A stretch of DNA of 64,000 nt, from assembly GCA_022826665.1 (NCBI GenBank), contig JAJDUK010000045.1:1-64000 (forward strand), given 5' to 3'. The notes under the pieces are model-generated. The model did no database searches. It saw only the letters and a list, made by a program, of their open reading frames with translations, and had not been told where the DNA came from. The stretch comes from Alphaproteobacteria bacterium (GTDB lineage: Bacteria; Pseudomonadota; Alphaproteobacteria; UBA828). Both the position numbers and the translations under genes were made by a program. This document shows positions 1 to 7,370 of the stretch, in pieces (within the stretch, counting starts at the first letter, position 1; every line of letters starts with the position of its first letter).

Positions 1-36
1 GAGGCCGAGTTCGGACAACTCGGGGAGCGGTGTCAT
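1..36 (-). CDS. 5' end of an unidentified gene (partial)
   Basis: Only the first 12 codons are inside the window (M-T-P-L-P-E-L-S-E-L-G-L). The call rests on an ATG at 36 preceded, five bases upstream on the reverse strand, by a clean GGAGG ribosome binding site (43-47), and on the absence of any other gene in this stretch. It would be transcribed divergently from the cytochrome c gene. Twelve residues are too few to name a product. Confidence 0.45.
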   Translation of the reverse strand, partial: MTPLPELSELGL

Positions 37-235
37 CGGGGCCTCCGTGCTGACAGCAAAATACACTGTCAGAACAATACCCGAAAACGACCGAAGACCA
101 CACACTTCGTTCAAATCTCACAATCCCGACGTACACCCATGGGCCGGAGGATGGTTGGACATGGCCGGTTGAAGCGGCTAATCTCGCGCCCCGTCGGCTT
201 TCGACGACCCGGTTTCATCCACCCCAGCGGTCGGC

Positions 236-802
236 ATGAACACTTACGAGCTGAACAAAATCTTCGGCGCGGTTCTCTTCGCGGGTCTGACCGCGATGAC
301 GGCGTGGCTCATCTCGCTCGCCGCCTTCGGCAAACTCGAACATGGCCACCATGAGCGGGTGGTCCACTACGTGGTCGCGGGCCTTGAGCAGGACGACGCC
401 ATGCACGACGAGGCCGTGGCGGACGAACCCGAGATGCCGGCGATGTCACTGGCCGAGCTGCTGGCCGATGCCGACCCCGCCAAGGGGCAGAAGGTCTTCA
501 AGAAGTGCGCCGCCTGTCACACCGTCGACGACGGCGGCAAGAACAAGGTCGGCCCCAATCTCTGGAACATCGTGAACCGGCCGATCGCGACCCACGAGGG
601 CTTCAACTACTCCGGCGCCATGGCGGAGTTGGAGGGCGTTTGGGACTGGGAGCGCCTGAGCGCCTTCATCGCCGACCCCAAGGGCAACGTGCCGGGCACC
701 AAGATGGCCTTCAAGGGAGTCTCCAAGGACGGCGACCGCGGAAACGTGCTCGCCTACCTCCGCTCCCTCAGCACCGAGCCTGCGGAGCTGCCGACCGAAT
801 AG
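236..802 (+). CDS. Membrane-anchored class I cytochrome c
   Basis: A 188-residue c-type cytochrome of the CycM/cytochrome c552 kind, expected to carry electrons between the bc1 complex and terminal oxidases at the periplasmic face of the inner membrane. One uncleaved N-terminal membrane helix (about residues 10-31) is followed by a His/Asp/Glu-rich linker (35-75) and a single haem domain with the attachment motif C-A-A-C-H at 91-95. The distal axial Met is most likely M157 in the segment T-K-M-A-F. Length and layout match membrane-tethered alphaproteobacterial cytochromes c. Haem attachment would use the System I machinery encoded at 31.9-37.0 kb. The ATG at 236 begins right at the anchor helix. 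Confidence 0.9.
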   Translation: MNTYELNKIFGAVLFAGLTAMTAWLISLAAFGKLEHGHHERVVHYVVAGLEQDDAMHDEAVADEPEMPAMSLAELLADADPAKGQKVFKKCAACHTVDDGGKNKVGPNLWNIVNRPIATHEGFNYSGAMAELEGVWDWERLSAFIADPKGNVPGTKMAFKGVSKDGDRGNVLAYLRSLSTEPAELPTE

Positions 803-824
803 GCCGCACGCCGCGGTCCCTCAC

Positions 825-1604
825 TCACGCAGTCTGAATCAGGCGATAGCGGTCCGCCTCCAACACGAGGCAGGTCAGCACATTTGTCGCGAAGGCGCCC
901 GTGTCGATGCCGATGCGGTTGGGGCAGACCTGCGCCTCGTTCGCGATCGTGTGGCCGTGCACCACCACATGGCCGTGATCTGCGTTGGAGCGCAGGAAGG
1001 CGTCGCGAATCCAATAGAAGTCGTCGATGGCTTGCTCGGCGAGCGGCACACCGGGCCGGATACCGGCATGGACAAATAGATAGCCGCCGATCTCGCGATA
1101 GAGTTCGAGTTCGCGCAGGAAGGCGCGGTGGGACGCGGGAAGCGACGTCGCGAGGTCCGCCTGCAGCGCCCGAAGCCGCATCGGATCGTCCTCACCGGGT
1201 GTTGCCCGGAGGCCGTAGCTCGCGAGCGTCTCCACGCCCCCGCAATAGAGCCAGCTCGGCCCGACGGACATATCGGAACGGAAGCTCTCGAACCAGTCCT
1301 CATGGTTGCCGCGCAGATACACCCGCGCGAAATCGGGCAGCGGCTGCTCCAACAGAAAATCGATGACCCCGCGCGACTCAGGCCCTCGGTCCACGTAATC
1401 GCCCAGGAACACCACGGTGGGGCGTAAAGGCGGCAGGCCACGCTGCTCCTCCTCGACCGCCGCGACCAGCATCTGCAGCAAATCGAGGCGGCCGTGAATG
1501 TCGCCGATGGCGTAGACCCGCTCGTCCTCGGGCACCTGTGCCGGGGCAGGGTGCCAGTCCGAGCGCCGGATCGACGCCGCACGCCGCCTCAGGGAGAACC
1601 GCAT
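825..1604 (-). CDS. Calcineurin-like metallophosphoesterase (PPP-type Ser/Thr protein phosphatase)
   Basis: A 259-residue cytoplasmic phosphoesterase. The classic dinuclear metal motifs are all present: G-D-I-H-G-R (34-39), G-D-Y-V-D-R-G (68-74), R-G-N-H-E (98-102) and a late V-H-G-H-T. These are the signatures of bacterial PPP-family phosphatases (PrpA/ApaH-like), which remove phosphate from proteins or cleave dinucleoside polyphosphates; sequence alone does not decide the substrate. I start at the ATG at 1604 (MRFSLRRR), because the upstream part of the open frame is antisense to the next gene and looks non-coding. It ends 22 bases from the convergent cytochrome gene. Confidence 0.85.
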   Translation of the reverse strand: MRFSLRRRAASIRRSDWHPAPAQVPEDERVYAIGDIHGRLDLLQMLVAAVEEEQRGLPPLRPTVVFLGDYVDRGPESRGVIDFLLEQPLPDFARVYLRGNHEDWFESFRSDMSVGPSWLYCGGVETLASYGLRATPGEDDPMRLRALQADLATSLPASHRAFLRELELYREIGGYLFVHAGIRPGVPLAEQAIDDFYWIRDAFLRSNADHGHVVVHGHTIANEAQVCPNRIGIDTGAFATNVLTCLVLEADRYRLIQTA

Positions 1605-1638
1605 GGCTATGGTGTCCAGATGCTTGTTATGGCCGCGC

Positions 1639-2196
1639 CTAGAGCCATCCCCGCTCCTGATAGTAGCGCGCGGCGCCGGGATGCAGGGGCGCCGAGAGCC
1701 CCTCCAGCATCGCCGTGGGATCCAGGCCGTTGAGCGCCGGATGCGCGCTCCGCAACACGTCGAGAGCCTCGAACACGGTTCGCACCACGTCGTTGACGAG
1801 ATCGTCGGCGACATCGGCGCCGGTCACGAGCTCTGCCGTCTCTGGGGACAGGCGGAAGACGGCCCGCAGGTCCGTCACTGGCTCGCCCTCCCACGCGCCC
1901 GAGCCGACGACGGCCTCGTGAACGCCCTTGGATTGGGCAAAGCCGAACTCCATCAGGCCGATATCGATCGCGCGAACGATGAAGACCGACCCCGGTGCCG
2001 AACGCGCGATGCAGCCGTACTTGTCGCCGGCACGCTCGTCCACCAGAGCGCAAATCTGGCGCGCCGCGTGGGTGGGAACGCTGCCCTCCGAGCCGCCGCC
2101 GATCAGGATGATCTGTGTCGCCTTGACATAAGGCACTGCACCGACGAGCAGCACCACCGCGACCGCCGTGCCGAGCACCATCCGGCGTACCAGCAT
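1639..2196 (-). CDS. Internally deleted TAXI-family TRAP solute-binding protein
   Basis: The 185 residues begin with a signal peptide (about 1-25) and then the N-terminal lobe of a TAXI-type periplasmic binding protein: a glycine-rich strand near 32-38, a G-S-V-containing segment, and a conserved F-A-Q-S followed by D-L-R-A-V-F. The protein then jumps directly to the family's C-terminal segment (D-V-A-D-D-L-V ... L-S-A-P-L-H-P-G-A-x-x-Y-Y). Intact members are about 320 residues, so roughly 140-150 residues from the middle, including most of the second lobe, are missing without breaking the frame. No TRAP permease gene is nearby. It may be a decaying gene or a repurposed small periplasmic protein. 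Confidence 0.7.
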   Translation of the reverse strand: MLVRRMVLGTAVAVVLLVGAVPYVKATQIILIGGGSEGSVPTHAARQICALVDERAGDKYGCIARSAPGSVFIVRAIDIGLMEFGFAQSKGVHEAVVGSGAWEGEPVTDLRAVFRLSPETAELVTGADVADDLVNDVVRTVFEALDVLRSAHPALNGLDPTAMLEGLSAPLHPGAARYYQERGWL

Positions 2197-2238
2197 CGGC
2201 CCCTGTTTCCCCGCAATCCCGCGACGGTCTCGCGCGGC

Positions 2239-2814
2239 CTACTTGACGAGGCGGGAGACCGCCTTGAACTCCGGCGTGCCCGCAACCTCCAGCCACTCGA
2301 ACAGCGCCATCTCGGTGGTCACGCAAGAGACGCCCATCGCCCCGAACCTGGTCAGCGCGGCGTCCTTGCTGGCGGGTGCGCGCGAGCCGCAGGCGTCGGC
2401 GACGATATGGACTGTGTAGCCCTGCGCGTCGAGGTCGGCGGCGGTCTGCATCACACAGACATGGCTTTCGACACCGCAGACCACGAGGTGATCGCGCCCC
2501 GCGGCCGGGAACCCGTCGAGCCGAGAGGCGAAGTCGTGATTGCGCGCGGCGCTGAAGGTCATCTTCTCGACGACCGTGGCATCGTTGGGAAGCCGGCCTG
2601 CGATGGCGTCGACGGTGGGGCCAAGGCCCTTGGGATACTGCTCCGTCACGACCACCGGCACTTCGAGCTGCCGCGATGCCTCGATCAGGACGCCGGCCGC
2701 GCGCGTCACCGCCTCGCCCTCCGCGATCACCGGCATCAGCCGCTCCTGCATGTCGATGACGACCAGGGCCGAACGGTCCCGTTGCAGCAGGGCAGGGCTG
2801 ATCTGCCGTGTCAT
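2239..2814 (-). CDS. Isochorismatase-family cysteine hydrolase
   Basis: A 191-residue cytoplasmic hydrolase of the isochorismatase/nicotinamidase superfamily. The catalytic triad can be placed at D21 (in V-I-D-M-Q-E), K84 and C120 (V-C-G-V-E-S-H-V-C). The family cleaves C-N or C-O bonds in small amides or vinyl ethers, and the closest general type is the YcaC/nicotinamidase-like group; the substrate is not predictable here. An in-frame ATG 15 bases upstream (2829) is an alternative start; neither has a strong Shine-Dalgarno. It lies divergent from the sugar dehydrogenase gene, whose start is about 140 bases away. Confidence 0.8.
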   Translation of the reverse strand: MTRQISPALLQRDRSALVVIDMQERLMPVIAEGEAVTRAAGVLIEASRQLEVPVVVTEQYPKGLGPTVDAIAGRLPNDATVVEKMTFSAARNHDFASRLDGFPAAGRDHLVVCGVESHVCVMQTAADLDAQGYTVHIVADACGSRAPASKDAALTRFGAMGVSCVTTEMALFEWLEVAGTPEFKAVSRLVK

Positions 2815-2957
2815 TGCGCGCAGTCCCATTGCTTCATCACTGTGCCGGAACGGTGGCCCAAGCGAACGCCAGCCGCAACCCTGTGCGGGTCGTGGGGCGC
2901 TGGCGCGCCGCCCGTTCGCGGTGATAGGGTCCGCGCACCGGAAGGGGAAAGCAGGCC

Positions 2958-4124
2958 GTGTCAAAAGGCCACGCCAACACAGTACGAACCTGGGGCACCG
3001 CCTGGACCCTGCTCGCGATGGCAGCGCTTTGCCTCGGCGCGGTCGACCCGCTGGCGGCGGCCGAGCGGCTGGGCACGTACGAGACCGCCAAGCAGCGCTT
3101 TCATCTGGTCAAGGTAACTGACGGGCTGGAGCACCCCTGGGGCCTCGCCTTCCTGCCCGACGGGCGGATGCTCGTGACGGAGCGCCCCGGCAGGCTCCGT
3201 ATCGTCGATGGCGGCAAACTCGTGGCCGAACCGGTCTCAGGCGTACCTGAGGTGTGGGCGGACGGCCAAGGCGGGCTGCTCGACGTGGTCCTGCACCCGG
3301 ACTTCGCCGAGAACGGCCTCGTCTATCTTTCCTACGCGAGTCCCGACGACGATGACGAGGCCGCTACTGCGGTCGCGCGCGGCCGGCTCGTCGGCGACCG
3401 CCTGGAGGATGCGGAGGAGCTCTACGTTGCCCTGCCACGCGACGACAACGGGCGCCACTTCGGCTCGCGCCTGGTCTTCGCCGACGGTTACCTTTTCGTC
3501 ACTGCCGGCGATCGGGGCGATTCAGACCGCGCACAGGAGCTGGACGACCCGGCGGGCAGCATCATCCGCCTGCACGACGACGGGCGCGTGCCTGAGGACA
3601 ACCCCTTCGTCGGGACTGCTGGCGCGCGGCCCGAACTCTACTCTGTCGGCCACCGCAACCCCCAGGGCATGACTCTGGAGGCGGCAACAGGGCGGATCTA
3701 CGCCATTGAGCACGGGCCCAAGGGCGGTGACGAGCTGAACCTGATCGAGCCGGGGGTAAACTACGGCTGGCCGGTGATCACCTATGGCAAGAGTTACATG
3801 GGCTTCAAGATCGGCGAGGGCACCCACAAGGAAGGCATGGCCCAGCCGGTGCACTACTGGGTGCCGTCCATCTCCCCGTCCGGCCTGATGATCTACGACG
3901 CGGACCGCTTCCCCGCCTGGCGCGGGAGCTTCTTCGCCGGCGCGCTCTCCGGCGAGCTCCTGGTGCGCCTGGAGGTCGCGGGCGGCAGGGTCGTGGTGGA
4001 GGAGCGCATGCTCGAAGACCTGGAAGAGCGCATCCGCGACGTGCGCCAGGGGCCGGACGGCCTCATTTACCTGCTCACCGACCACCCCGACGGCATGCTG
4101 CTCAGGCTGGAGCCGGCAGACTGA
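2958..4124 (+). CDS. PQQ-dependent sugar dehydrogenase (Gdh-B/YliI-type beta-propeller)
   Basis: A 388-residue secreted protein of the glucose/sorbosone dehydrogenase family (soluble PQQ aldose dehydrogenases). A signal peptide covers about residues 1-34 (cut after L-A-A-A). The body shows the family's hallmark segments in order: L-x-x-P-W-G-L-A-F-L-P-D-G, G-Q-G-G-L-L-D-V-V-L-H-P-D-F, V-G-H-R-N-P-Q-G, E-H-G-P-K-G-G-D-E-L-N and N-Y-G-W-P. These provide the catalytic histidine and the PQQ and calcium ligands in known members. It starts with GTG at 2958, with an AG-rich ribosome binding region near 2941-2949. It is followed after eight bases by an enolase-superfamily gene, so both are probably co-transcribed and may act in sequence on a sugar or sugar acid. 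Confidence 0.85.
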   Translation: MSKGHANTVRTWGTAWTLLAMAALCLGAVDPLAAAERLGTYETAKQRFHLVKVTDGLEHPWGLAFLPDGRMLVTERPGRLRIVDGGKLVAEPVSGVPEVWADGQGGLLDVVLHPDFAENGLVYLSYASPDDDDEAATAVARGRLVGDRLEDAEELYVALPRDDNGRHFGSRLVFADGYLFVTAGDRGDSDRAQELDDPAGSIIRLHDDGRVPEDNPFVGTAGARPELYSVGHRNPQGMTLEAATGRIYAIEHGPKGGDELNLIEPGVNYGWPVITYGKSYMGFKIGEGTHKEGMAQPVHYWVPSISPSGLMIYDADRFPAWRGSFFAGALSGELLVRLEVAGGRVVVEERMLEDLEERIRDVRQGPDGLIYLLTDHPDGMLLRLEPAD

Positions 4125-4132
4125 GCCACAGG

Positions 4133-5308
4133 ATGTCTCGACCCATGAAGATTACCGCCGTCACGCCGGTCTCGATCGGCCAGTTCCTTTTCGTCGAGAT
4201 CGAGACCGACGTTGGCATCACCGGGCTCGGGGAATCGGGCACCTGGGGGCATCTTGCTGCCTCCCGCGCCGCCATCGAGACCTTCACTGAACATCTCATG
4301 GGAAAAGACCCAGGACCCATCGAGCGCCACTGGAGCCTCATGCACCGCTTCAGCCACTTCCAGGGGGCGGCGATCAACGGCGCCATCGCGGCGATCGACA
4401 TCGCGCTCTGGGATATCAAGGGCAAGGCGCTGGGCGTCCCGGTCCACTCCCTCCTCGGCGGCCCGTGCCGGGAGCGGGCGCGTGTCTACGGACACGCATA
4501 CGGCAAGACCACCGACGAGCTGGTGGAGAACTGCGTTGCCCTCAAGGAGGCGGGCTTCAACGCGGTGGGCCACATCAATCCCTTCCTCGACGAGCGCGAG
4601 GACGAGCCTTTCTTCGCCTCCCACGTGGCCCACATGAGCCGCGCGGTCGAGACCGTGCGCCGGGTGCGCGAAGCGTTGGGCGGCGAGGTCGACATGCTGC
4701 TGGAGCTGCATCGGCGGCTTACCCCGGCCGAAGCCATCGACTTCATCCCGCGCATCGAACCCTATCTGCCCTACTGGTGCGAGGACCCGATCCGGCCGGA
4801 AAACCCGGACGCCATGGCCGAGGTCGCACGCCGCGTGCACGCACCCATCGCGACCGGGGAGCGCTACGCCTCGCTCCACGACTTCCGCGCCCTCTTCGCG
4901 CGCGACGGCGCGGGCTTCGCACGCGTGGATGTCGCACTCTGTGGCGGTATCACCGGCGCGCGCAAGGTGGCCGCGATGGCCGAGGCCCATCACGTCATGG
5001 TGGCGCCCCACAACCCGCTCTCGCCATTGGGCCTCGCCGCATGCCTGCATCTTGCCGCCGCGATCCCCAACTTCGCGATTCAAGAATACACGACCGGCTT
5101 CGAGGCGCTGAAGATGGAGACCAGCCTCCAGCTCCTCGGCTCGGACGTGGTCTTGGGCGTGCCGCCCATGGAGGACGGATTCGTCGCCATCCCCGATGTG
5201 CCCGGCCTCGGCGTGGCAATCGCACCCGGCGCCGCAGAGGGCCGCCCGCCGATCCAGCGCCCGGTCACGATGCGGGAACATCGCGACGGCTTTGTCGTCG
5301 ACCAGTAG
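4133..5308 (+). CDS. Enolase-superfamily sugar-acid dehydratase (mandelate racemase/muconate lactonizing type)
   Basis: A 391-residue TIM-barrel enzyme. The N-terminal capping domain (about 1-115) is followed by the barrel with a metal-ligand series resembling the mannonate/gluconate dehydratase subgroup: E-L-H on the third strand (an E-x-H where most relatives have D-x-H), W-C-E-D-P-I on the fourth, A-T-G-E-R on the fifth, and a late P-H-N-P catalytic histidine. These enzymes abstract a proton next to a carboxylate and usually eliminate water from aldonic or aldaric acids. Pairing with a sugar dehydrogenase just upstream fits an oxidative sugar-to-ketodeoxy-acid route, but that is inference. 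A second ATG at 4145 is an alternative start. Confidence 0.82.
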   Translation: MSRPMKITAVTPVSIGQFLFVEIETDVGITGLGESGTWGHLAASRAAIETFTEHLMGKDPGPIERHWSLMHRFSHFQGAAINGAIAAIDIALWDIKGKALGVPVHSLLGGPCRERARVYGHAYGKTTDELVENCVALKEAGFNAVGHINPFLDEREDEPFFASHVAHMSRAVETVRRVREALGGEVDMLLELHRRLTPAEAIDFIPRIEPYLPYWCEDPIRPENPDAMAEVARRVHAPIATGERYASLHDFRALFARDGAGFARVDVALCGGITGARKVAAMAEAHHVMVAPHNPLSPLGLAACLHLAAAIPNFAIQEYTTGFEALKMETSLQLLGSDVVLGVPPMEDGFVAIPDVPGLGVAIAPGAAEGRPPIQRPVTMREHRDGFVVDQ

Positions 5309-6605
5309 CCCACCGCACGTCGCGCGCGCCGTCACGGCCCATGCGCTGGGTGCGATCCTGCGTCGGGGCCGCACGCTCGACCAAGCACTCGATGCCGCGC
5401 CGGGATTGGATGCGCTCACCTCACGCGATGCCGCCTTCGCGCGCCTGCTGCTGCTCACCACGCTCCGCCGCCTCGGCCAGATCGACGCCTTTCTGGCCAA
5501 GCTCATGGACCGCCCCTTGCCGGCGCGGCGGGGACCGGTGCAGGACCTGCTGCGCTTGGGTATTGCGCAGCTCGCCTTCCTGGAAACGCCTCCACATGCG
5601 GCGGTGGCGAGTACCGTCGCGCTCGCACACGGATCGCGGCTCTCACCCTATCATGGGCTGGTCAACGCGGTGCTGCGCCGCGCCGCCCGCGAGCACAGCG
5701 CACTTGCGGAACTCGACGGGCCCCGACTCAATACCCCCAACTGGCTCTGGCAGAGTTGGTGCTCGACCTATGGCGAGGCTCGCTGCCGTGCCATCGCCGA
5801 GGCCCACCTGGGCGAGCCGCCGCTCGATCTCTCGCTTGTGTCCGACACGCCGGAACGTGTCACGGAACTTTGCTCGGCGCTCGGCGCGCAGCGTCTCCCT
5901 GGCGGCAGCCTGCGGCTGCGTGGCACCGGCGACGTGACGCGACTTGCGGGCTACGAGGCGGGTAAGTGGTGGGTGCAGGATGCAGCGGCGGCGTTGCCGG
6001 CTCGCCTGCTCGGTCGGGTCGCCGGCAAGCGGGTACTGGAGATTGGCGCCGCTCCCGGCGGCAAGACCGCTCAGCTCGCCGCCGCCGGCGCACAGGTCAT
6101 TGCCGTCGACCGCTCAGCTCCGCGTCTCGCCCGGCTCAAGGAGAACCTCGCCAGGCTCCGCCTCGAAGCCGAGACCGTCGAAGCCGATGCTCTGGAGTGG
6201 AGGCCGCAGGCGCAGGCCAACACGGTGCTCCTGGACGCGCCATGCACCGCAACCGGAACCATCCGGCGCCATCCGGACATCCCGCACCTTCGCGGCCCCG
6301 CCGACGCGGAACGCCTCGCAGCCTTGCAAGGACGCCTGCTCGCGTGCGCCGCCGCCATGGTGGCGCCGGGGGGCCTTCTGGTCTACGTGAGCTGCTCGCT
6401 CCAGCCCGAGGAATGCGAGCGCCAGGTGGACTCATTTCTCGCTGCGTCGCCCAGCTTCGCACGCTTTCCGGTGCGCGTGGACGAGCTGCCGGGCCTTCCT
6501 GAGGCCGTCACCACAGCCGGCGATCTACGCACCTTGGCGTGCCATTGGGCGGAGCACGGCGGGATGGACGGCTTCTACGCCGCACGCTTGCGGCACCTTC
6601 CCTAA
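5292..6605 (+). CDS. rsmB: RsmB/NOP-family 16S rRNA (cytosine-C5) methyltransferase
   Basis: About 437 residues. The N-terminal NusB-like RNA-binding domain (roughly 1-130) is followed by a Rossmann methyltransferase domain with the SAM motif L-E-I-G-A-A-P-G-G-K-T. The two cysteines of RNA m5C methyltransferases are both present: D-A-P-C-T-A-T-G-T (catalysis partner, motif IV and motif VI pair) and V-S-C-S-L-Q-P-E-E. RsmB methylates C967 of 16S rRNA in E. coli. No ATG is available near the homologous start; I place it at a TTG (5292), overlapping the previous gene by 17 bases, but this is uncertain. rpe follows closely, as in many alphaproteobacteria. Confidence 0.87.
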   Translation: MSSTSSPPHVARAVTAHALGAILRRGRTLDQALDAAPGLDALTSRDAAFARLLLLTTLRRLGQIDAFLAKLMDRPLPARRGPVQDLLRLGIAQLAFLETPPHAAVASTVALAHGSRLSPYHGLVNAVLRRAAREHSALAELDGPRLNTPNWLWQSWCSTYGEARCRAIAEAHLGEPPLDLSLVSDTPERVTELCSALGAQRLPGGSLRLRGTGDVTRLAGYEAGKWWVQDAAAALPARLLGRVAGKRVLEIGAAPGGKTAQLAAAGAQVIAVDRSAPRLARLKENLARLRLEAETVEADALEWRPQAQANTVLLDAPCTATGTIRRHPDIPHLRGPADAERLAALQGRLLACAAAMVAPGGLLVYVSCSLQPEECERQVDSFLAASPSFARFPVRVDELPGLPEAVTTAGDLRTLACHWAEHGGMDGFYAARLRHLP

Positions 6606-6624
6606 GCTGGTACCAGACCTCGCC

Positions 6625-7356
6625 ATGCAGCAGGAGCTCCGGATCGCGGCGTCCGTTCTGGCGGCTGACTTTTCGTGCCTTGGCGAGGAGGTGCGGGCGG
6701 TCTCAGACGCCGGTGCGGACTGGCTGCACGTCGATGTGATGGACGGGCATTTCGTGCCCAACCTGACCATCGGCGCGGGCGTCGTCGCGGCGCTCAGACC
6801 CCACAGTGCGCGGCCCTTCGACGTGCACCTGATGGTTTCGCCGGTTGATTCCTATGTTGAACCGTTTGCCGAAGCCGGCGCCGACAGCATCACAGTTCAC
6901 ATCGAGGCGGGCGCCCACCTGCACCGCACGCTCCAGCGCATCAAGAGCACGGGCAAGCGAGCCGGGATCGCGCTTAATCCAGGGACGCCGGCTCACGCGG
7001 TCGAGCCTGTGCTCGGCGATGTCGATCTCGTTTTGGTGATGTCCGTCAACCCGGGATTCGGCGGCCAGCGGTTCATTCCAAGTCAGCTGGCCAAGATCGA
7101 ACAACTCAGGGCGCTCATCGACGCAAGCGGGCGCGCCATCGACCTCTCCGTCGATGGCGGAATTGATGAGCACACCGCCGGCCTTGCCTCACGCGCCGGC
7201 GCCGATGTGCTGGTCGCGGGCTCCGCAAGCTTTGCCGGCGGCCGGGCCGAGTATCCCGGTAATATCGCGCGACTGAGAACAGCCGGAGAGGCGGGGCGCA
7301 CGGCGTCACGCAGCGCCCGGACGGGGCCGCGCGCAATCGGCGCGGCGACCTCCTAA
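6625..7356 (+). CDS. rpe: Ribulose-phosphate 3-epimerase
   Basis: A 243-residue TIM-barrel epimerase that interconverts ribulose 5-phosphate and xylulose 5-phosphate in the pentose phosphate pathway and Calvin cycle. Diagnostic segments are A-S-V-L-A-A-D-F near the N-terminus, H-V-D-V-M-D-G-H-F-V-P-N (metal ligands and catalytic Asp), H-L-M-V, M-S-V-N-P-G-F-G-G-Q-x-F and V-D-G-G-I. The last ~20 residues are an Arg/Ala-rich extension beyond the usual end. It begins 19 bases after rsmB and ends 14 bases before the next gene, so one transcript is likely. Confidence 0.95.
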   Translation: MQQELRIAASVLAADFSCLGEEVRAVSDAGADWLHVDVMDGHFVPNLTIGAGVVAALRPHSARPFDVHLMVSPVDSYVEPFAEAGADSITVHIEAGAHLHRTLQRIKSTGKRAGIALNPGTPAHAVEPVLGDVDLVLVMSVNPGFGGQRFIPSQLAKIEQLRALIDASGRAIDLSVDGGIDEHTAGLASRAGADVLVAGSASFAGGRAEYPGNIARLRTAGEAGRTASRSARTGPRAIGAATS

Positions 7357-7370
7357 CCCCACCCGGCCCC

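Noticed and set aside
1603..3117. A 504-codon forward frame over the TAXI and isochorismatase genes
   Set aside because: Both reverse-strand genes show clear family motifs; the forward frame shows none.
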